In this document: piece by piece, positions 6,156-10,341 of the stretch
Layout of the letters: each line of letters begins with the position of its first letter
Numbering within the stretch: the first letter of the stretch is position 1
Assembly: GCA_002311335.1 (NCBI GenBank)
Contig: DBZX01000066.1
Span: 59,933 to 70,273, forward strand
DNA length: 10,341 nucleotides
Reading direction: 5' to 3'
Source of the DNA: a bacterium UBP10_UBA1149
GTDB taxonomy: Bacteria > Desulfobacterota > Binatia > UBA1149
Made by a program: the position numbers and the translations under genes
The notes under the pieces: model-generated
What the model saw: only the letters and a program-made list of their open reading frames with translations
Told to the model about the DNA's origin: nothing
Database searches by the model: none

Positions 6156-7442
6156 GTGGTCTCGACGACTATACGCCGCCGGATATCCGGCGGAATTTTT
6201 GTGCTTCTCTTGCTTCTCGCCGGAGCGGCGTTCATGGCAGGGAGCCCATGGCTGGCGGGCAACCGGATGCTGCTTGAACTCGAGCATAGCACCCGACTGG
6301 AGTTCGCACGCCACGGGAAAGCAGCCGATCTGGAAGTTCCGAACATCCCGGGGCTGAAGATGTTTCTACACCCGAACGATTCGGTGATTACCTACCGAAT
6401 ACTCGCGGGGAAGGTATGGGAACCCAACGAGACCCACTGGGTGTCTCGTTTTGTCAGGCCGGGGGACGTCTTCGTCGATATCGGAGCGAACGTCGGATAC
6501 TTCACCCTGGTCGCGTCCCGACTCGTTGGCGATACGGGACATGTCTACGCTTTCGAACCGGATCCGATCGCGTTCTCGATTCTTGAACGCAACGTCGCCC
6601 TGAATGGCATCACGAACGTCACTCTCGAACAGAAAGCCGTATCGAACGAGAAGGGAAGCATCCAGCTCTTCCTGTCCGAAAAAAACAAAGGCGATCATCG
6701 AATTTACGAAGGTAATGAAGAACGCCGAGCGATCGATGTCGAAGCGGTAAAACTGGACGATTACTTCGCGGACTACGACGGTGCCGTGAATTTCGTGAAG
6801 ATAGACACACAGGGTGCTGAAGGCGTCATCGTCGAGGGAATGCAGGAAGTCATAGCGGCAAACGACGACGTCGTGATGGCGGTCGAGTTTTGGCCACATG
6901 GATTGAGCGGACTCGGCACTGCTGCGAGTGAATTTCTCGATCTGCTGCGATCCCATGATTTCTTGTTCTACGATCTGGGGCTCGGCGTTGGCGGAGTTCG
7001 ACCGCTACGCGAGGTTTATACCAAAGGGCTTTTGCAAAGGTTCGAAGGGAGGAATGAGGAGAACTTTACCAACCTGCTCGTCCTTCGAGGTTATGAGGAA
7101 GGACAAAAGCTGGTATGGAAATCGTTGGGCGCTAACCGCCTGGTCAAAAAGGACACGCCGGCTCTTCTCGAAGCGCAAGCGAAATGGGAGCGCGAGCAGC
7201 GTGCAACGATCGAACGCGAAGGAGCAGCCGCAACGTCGTTGGGCGGCGGCATGGCCCATCTGATTTCGAAACGGCCAGACCAGCGTAGCGTTGAGGAAGT
7301 CCAGGCCATAAAGAACTACTTTCGTGCGACGACGCCGTTACTCATTGCCGAACGTGAAGAGGCTGCGCGGGCGAAAGCCGCGCTCGAGAACTTCAAAGAA
7401 GGGCTGATCAAGAATCGCATGCGTAAGAATGCGATGCCCTGA
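6156..7442 (+). CDS. Membrane-anchored FkbM-family methyltransferase with charged C-terminal extension
   Basis: This 428-aa protein starts at GTG. Residues 6-9 are basic (IRRR) and about 10-29 are a hydrophobic helix without a lipobox Cys, so it is a signal anchor or signal peptide. The FkbM domain spans roughly 75-330: FVDIGANVGYFT (106-117, SAM motif I), YAFEPDP (131-137, acidic ribose-binding residue E134) and FVKIDTQGAEG (213-223, the family's late motif). These are textbook FkbM residues, so methyl transfer to a hydroxyl of a sugar or lipid is likely if SAM is available. Residues about 330-428 are rich in Lys, Arg, Glu and Ala and are probably helical; I recognise no domain there. Part of the gene is visibly lower in GC (25 G+C of 60 at 6661-6720) than nearby genes, a sign of transfer. 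It is only distantly similar to the FkbM gene before it, so a simple recent tandem duplication is unlikely. Confidence 0.9.
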   Translation: MVSTTIRRRISGGIFVLLLLLAGAAFMAGSPWLAGNRMLLELEHSTRLEFARHGKAADLEVPNIPGLKMFLHPNDSVITYRILAGKVWEPNETHWVSRFVRPGDVFVDIGANVGYFTLVASRLVGDTGHVYAFEPDPIAFSILERNVALNGITNVTLEQKAVSNEKGSIQLFLSEKNKGDHRIYEGNEERRAIDVEAVKLDDYFADYDGAVNFVKIDTQGAEGVIVEGMQEVIAANDDVVMAVEFWPHGLSGLGTAASEFLDLLRSHDFLFYDLGLGVGGVRPLREVYTKGLLQRFEGRNEENFTNLLVLRGYEEGQKLVWKSLGANRLVKKDTPALLEAQAKWEREQRATIEREGAAATSLGGGMAHLISKRPDQRSVEEVQAIKNYFRATTPLLIAEREEAARAKAALENFKEGLIKNRMRKNAMP

Positions 7443-7535
7443 ACCGTCGGTGTACACCCTGCTCAGCGCAGAACTACCGAGGCAATAGATCCGGCCCTGC
7501 GCGAGCGACTTCGCCGGCTGGGCTACAGCTGGTAG
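7443..7535 (+). pseudogene. Relic of a sulfatase C-terminus
   Basis: Directly after the methyltransferase TGA, and in the same frame, the sequence reads on to TAG at 7533-7535. Its last codons give AIDPALRERLRRLGYSW. This matches the tail of the sulfatase ending at 3603 (LDPAREEKLRALGYIE) and that of the right-edge sulfatase (IRKLKALGYLEPGE) in the D-P-A, basic-helix and L-G-Y positions. No start codon or upstream sulfatase body is present. The simplest reading is that a plus-strand sulfatase gene once stood here and only its last 20-30 codons remain. The match is short, so chance cannot be excluded. Confidence 0.5.
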
Positions 7536-7546
7536 ACGGCTGCGCG

Positions 7547-8677
7547 CTAACCGCTGCGGGCAACCCGTCGGCGCAACTTCTCCACCGGCAGCTCGACTAC
7601 CCGCCGCAACAGCAACGACACCATGAGTACCACCGGCACCGCCAGCACAAACAGCGCGGGGCGTTCGCCGAGTCCGAGGTCACTCTCGGTAAACGTGGCC
7701 AGTGCGGCGGCCACCACGATGCTTACGGGCATGTGCAGCAGGAAAAGCGGGTAGGACAAGTCTCCAAGCTGTCTGTCCAGCCTGGTCATGATGCTGGTAG
7801 CTTTGGGACGCGCGACCCCGGCCAGCGCCAGGATCACGGCCGAGCTCGCGGCGGCGTGAAGCAGCAGGGGAGTCGAATAGAGATCGGGCCAGGTCCACGC
7901 CGTGCCCGCGTTGACCAGGGCCACTACCACCGCTAGCGGCAGCAGCCAGCTGGGCAGTTGGCTATGTGCAGCTCGAGGTTCTGTCGGAGATGGCGAGAAC
8001 AGCTGCCCGACGAAGTATACCGTCGCGCCTAGCGCGAAGGGCAACGCGCAGGCCGCCGGTGACGTGACGCGTAGATGGGCAGCGACTCCAGTTGCGTTTG
8101 CCCAGGCGGCCCAGGTGACGGCCGCCACGAGCCACAGCAACACAGTGACTCGCGAGCGCGACAGCAGCAGCGCCATGAGCACGTAGTAGTAGAGCTCGAT
8201 GCTCAGCGACCAGGAAGCCGGCAGTATGGGCGCCGGCAGCATGCGCGAGTCGAGGTCGAGCAGGGCCACGTTGCGTATCCAGTCACCGGCCACGTATGGC
8301 AACCCGGCGTGGGTGAGCACGGCAGCCCAGTCGGGCCTGAGTGCCAGCAGGGTTGCCATGGCGGCCAGCGCCACCAGGTAGGGAGGGTAGATGCGCAGCG
8401 CGCGGTTGGCCGCGTAGCGCAGCAGGCCGTCGCTGGCGAAGCCGTAGCGCTGGTTGAGCACCAGCGTCATGAGGTAACCGCTCAGGCAGAAGAACGACCA
8501 GACGGCGTAGTGGCCCAGCCAGTTCAGCTGGCCGGCCATAAAGGGCACGAGGTGGCTGAACATAACGGCCAACGCGAGCGACATGCGCATAAAGCCGAAC
8601 ACGCGCCATCTTAGCACGCGCCGGGTGGGGTGGTGGCGCAGGAGTGGGTGCTGGAAAACCCGGTCACCATGTGGCAC
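7547..8677 (-). CDS. Acyltransferase-3 family membrane O-acyltransferase
   Basis: This polytopic protein of up to 376 aa has about ten hydrophobic segments and the OafA/acyltransferase-3 landmarks. These are the helix-1 His in MFSHLVPF (H42), the Arg-rich NRALRIYPPY (91-100), SWSLSIELYYY (155-165, E161) and YPLFLLHMPV (309-318, H315). Such enzymes carry acyl groups, often acetyl, across the inner membrane onto polysaccharide, LPS or other envelope hydroxyls; the acceptor here is unknown. The start is uncertain. ATG at 8677 gives a His/Arg-rich 29-residue leader unlike the family and leaves only 26 bases to the divergent gene. ATG at 8590 or 8584 (or GTG at 8602) begins close to helix 1 and leaves room for a divergent promoter. 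I keep the outer limit but favour a later start. It is convergent with the sulfatase relic. Confidence 0.88.
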   Translation of the reverse strand: MPHGDRVFQHPLLRHHPTRRVLRWRVFGFMRMSLALAVMFSHLVPFMAGQLNWLGHYAVWSFFCLSGYLMTLVLNQRYGFASDGLLRYAANRALRIYPPYLVALAAMATLLALRPDWAAVLTHAGLPYVAGDWIRNVALLDLDSRMLPAPILPASWSLSIELYYYVLMALLLSRSRVTVLLWLVAAVTWAAWANATGVAAHLRVTSPAACALPFALGATVYFVGQLFSPSPTEPRAAHSQLPSWLLPLAVVVALVNAGTAWTWPDLYSTPLLLHAAASSAVILALAGVARPKATSIMTRLDRQLGDLSYPLFLLHMPVSIVVAAALATFTESDLGLGERPALFVLAVPVVLMVSLLLRRVVELPVEKLRRRVARSG

Positions 8678-8703
8678 TGGCAGGGGGCGGTGGGCGTGCG
8701 ACG

Positions 8704-9570
8704 ATGAAAATACTGGTCACCGGGGCTTCCGGGCTGGTGGGCTCGCGCCTGCTGCGCGTGTTTGCCGACCACGAGGTGACAGGGACCCGCAACTCGCGGG
8801 TGGTGGAGGGGCTGTTGCCGCTGGATCTGGCCGACACTGCGGCCATTGACGCGCTGGTGGACGACTTACAACCCGATCTTGTTCTGCACCCGGCTGCCAT
8901 GCCCGCCGTTGATCGCTGTGAGCTCGAGCCCGGGCTGTCGCTGACCATAAACGTGGAGGGCACTCGCGCCGTGGCGCGCGCGGCTGCGCGCGTGGGCGCG
9001 CGCATGGTCTACTTTTCGTCGGATTACGTTTTCGACGGCAGCGCGGGCCCCTACGAGATCGATGCCGAGCCGGCGCCCATCAACGAGTACGGGCGACACA
9101 AGCTGGCGGCCGAGCAGGCCGTGAGCGAGCTCGTTGACGATCACGTCATCGTGCGCATCTGTGGCGTCTATGGTCACGACCCCCGCGGGCTAAACTTCAT
9201 CATGCAGTTGCTCGCACGTGCCTCTTCGGACGAGACCATGAAAGCGCCGCGCGACCAGTGGGGCACTCCCACCTGCGCTGATAACCTCGCGGCCGCCGTG
9301 CGCGAGTTGGCGCTGTCGGATTACCGGGGCGTGGCTCACCCGGTGGGGCCTGACTGCCTGCCGCGCGATGAGTTTGCCCGTCGCGCGGCGGCTGCGCTGG
9401 GCCTGGACGCCGGTTTTATCCAAGCGGTAGATACGCCCGAACTCGCGCAACCCGCTCCCCGGCCACTGCGTTGCGGCTTGGACAACAGGCGCACGCAGGA
9501 ACTGCTGTCGCTTCGGCTGCTGGGTGTCGACGAGGGACTGGCGGCGGTTGCTGCCGAGCTGGGGCGCTAG
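8704..9570 (+). CDS. RmlD-like SDR sugar-nucleotide reductase
   Basis: This 288-aa cytoplasmic protein has the extended short-chain dehydrogenase fold. The N-terminus MKILVTGASGLVG contains the Rossmann GxxGxxG (G7, G10, G13) for NAD(P)H. It continues with HPAAMPAVDRCE, YFSSDYVFDG (103-112; S105/S106 near the catalytic Ser/Thr) and the Y129-G-R-H-K133 catalytic pair. The S-DYVFDG and NEYGRxK strings and the length fit RmlD/RfbD-type dTDP-4-dehydrorhamnose reductases, which make the last step of dTDP-L-rhamnose synthesis. Related proteins reduce other 4-keto sugars, and RmlA, B and C are not in this window, so the exact substrate is open. ATG at 8704 is chosen because it begins exactly at the first beta strand; an in-frame ATG at 8644 would add 20 unrelated residues. 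It is divergent from the acyltransferase and convergent with the sulfatase, whose stop is 12 bases away. Confidence 0.87.
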   Translation: MKILVTGASGLVGSRLLRVFADHEVTGTRNSRVVEGLLPLDLADTAAIDALVDDLQPDLVLHPAAMPAVDRCELEPGLSLTINVEGTRAVARAAARVGARMVYFSSDYVFDGSAGPYEIDAEPAPINEYGRHKLAAEQAVSELVDDHVIVRICGVYGHDPRGLNFIMQLLARASSDETMKAPRDQWGTPTCADNLAAAVRELALSDYRGVAHPVGPDCLPRDEFARRAAAALGLDAGFIQAVDTPELAQPAPRPLRCGLDNRRTQELLSLRLLGVDEGLAAVAAELGR

Positions 9571-9582
9571 TTTGCCAGCGCG

Positions 9583-10341
9583 TTACTCTCCAGGCTCCAG
9601 GTAGCCCAGTGCCTTGAGCTTACGTATCTTGTCTTCGCCCAATCCGTTTGCGTCTGATTTTGGCGGGCGATGCGCAGTCGCGCGCGACTGCAGCGACAGC
9701 GAGAGCTCTTTCTTGCGAGCGGCTGCCACGGCTGGCCACTGCTCGAGCAGGCGCTTGAGCTGCGGCCCCTGGTCGGCGAACTCGTACAGGTCCTTGGTCT
9801 GGCCGGGGTCGCTCGACAGGTCGAACAACCAGTAGCGCCGACCGTCGTCCTTCTTTTCGCTCAGCAGGCGGTCTGGCCACAGGGTTACCGCCCGGGCCGG
9901 CGGTTGCCAACTCTTGTCGACGCCCTTGTAGGTCATGGCGAAGGGCGAATCTGCCACCGAGTAAAGCGGTGTTGCTGGCAGCTCCTGGTCGTGGCGAAGG
10001 TGGGCGAGAACCGAACGACCCTGCAGCGGGTAGGGCTCTTCGATGTCGAGCAGCTCGAGCAGTGTGGGCACGAGGTCTACAAGGCCCACCGGGCCGGTTC
10101 TTCTCTGGCCGGCCGGAAGGCGGCCCGGGGCGCGCAGCATCAGCGGTACGCGCAGTGTCTCGTTGGCCAGGGTGGCACCGTGGTAGCGGCGGCCGTGCTC
10201 GCCGAACTCCTCACCGTGGTCGGACAGCACTATAAGTATAGTGTCATCGGCGGGCAGTACTCGGTCGATGGCCTTGACCAGGCGCGCGACCTCGCTGTCG
10301 GTGTAGGCAATCTCGGCGTCGTAGGCGTCCATGTCGCGTCG
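9583..10341 (-). CDS. Sulfatase-like protein, C-terminal part (5' end off window)
   Basis: Only the last 252 residues or so are visible; the frame is open through the right edge (R-R-D precedes MDAYDAEIAYTD). It carries YDAEIAYTD, LSDHGEEFGEHG (metal-binding Asp-His) and LRVPLMLRAPG, followed by the C-terminal subdomain with DLSSDPGQTKDLYE. It ends in LKALGYLEPGE. The same landmarks occur in the same order in the sulfatase at 1417-3603 (YDREIRYTD, SDHGEEFGEHG, RVPLMFYGPG, DLHDDPGETNDL, LRALGYIE), so the two are paralogues. The catalytic C/S-x-P-x-R region and any signal peptide lie outside the window. The substrate is unknown; sulfate or phosphate ester hydrolysis is the family role. The gene is convergent with the RmlD-like gene, and no terminator hairpin is visible in the 12-base gap. 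Confidence 0.92.
   Translation of the reverse strand, partial: RRDMDAYDAEIAYTDSEVARLVKAIDRVLPADDTILIVLSDHGEEFGEHGRRYHGATLANETLRVPLMLRAPGRLPAGQRRTGPVGLVDLVPTLLELLDIEEPYPLQGRSVLAHLRHDQELPATPLYSVADSPFAMTYKGVDKSWQPPARAVTLWPDRLLSEKKDDGRRYWLFDLSSDPGQTKDLYEFADQGPQLKRLLEQWPAVAAARKKELSLSLQSRATAHRPPKSDANGLGEDKIRKLKALGYLEPGE

Noticed and set aside
8075..8614. A 179-codon open frame on the plus strand within the acyltransferase
   Set aside because: It is a Gln/His/Gly-rich antisense translation of a hydrophobic membrane protein, a typical shadow pattern.
8644..8703. A 20-codon N-terminal extension of the RmlD-like protein
   Set aside because: The Rossmann strand starts at the ATG at 8704; the upstream codons give a Gly/Ala-rich string unlike the family and overlap the divergent acyltransferase start region.
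1..10341. tRNA, rRNA, CRISPR arrays, transposases, integrases, att sites
   Set aside because: No repeat-spacer pattern, transposase-like protein or recognisable structural RNA was seen; the only repeats are the short ones listed.

Overview
The window looks like chromosomal DNA of a high-GC Gram-negative bacterium with many lipoproteins. Three sulfatase-fold proteins, at least two of them with lipobox signal peptides, end or appear to end in a 'LRALGY'-type tail. This style of protein is familiar from uncultured Myxococcota/Deltaproteobacteria-like and related lineages, but that placement is inference and no taxonomic marker gene is present.

Layout, left to right. (1) A sulfatase-like lipoprotein on the minus strand, cut by the left edge just after its DHG motif. 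(2) A 167-bp divergent gap that holds a possible 29-codon leader ORF. (3) A complete 728-aa sulfatase-like lipoprotein on the plus strand. (4) An APC-superfamily amino-acid permease. (5) An FkbM-type methyltransferase domain behind a lipoprotein-like signal peptide and an Ala/Pro/Glu-rich linker. (6) A second FkbM-type methyltransferase, with an N-terminal membrane segment and a charged C-terminal extension; part of it is clearly lower in GC than the flanks. (7) A short stretch that reads as the C-terminal tail of a lost sulfatase. (8) On the minus strand, a membrane acyltransferase of the acyltransferase-3 family. (9) On the plus strand, an RmlD-like sugar-nucleotide reductase. (10) On the minus strand, the C-terminal part of a third sulfatase-like protein, running off the right edge.

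How the genes fit together (inference): sulfatase-fold hydrolases or transferases, FkbM methyltransferases, an O-acyltransferase and an RmlD-like reductase are all typical of building or modifying surface polysaccharide or glycolipid. The window therefore looks like part of a surface-glycan decoration or remodelling region rather than one operon, since strand changes are frequent. The permease has no obvious link to that theme.

The most unusual points are two adjacent FkbM domains that both carry N-terminal export or anchor signals although their cofactor (SAM) is cytoplasmic; two sulfatase-like proteins with Thr where the catalytic Cys/Ser should be; and a sulfatase-tail relic directly after the compositionally distinct methyltransferase gene, which suggests gene replacement.
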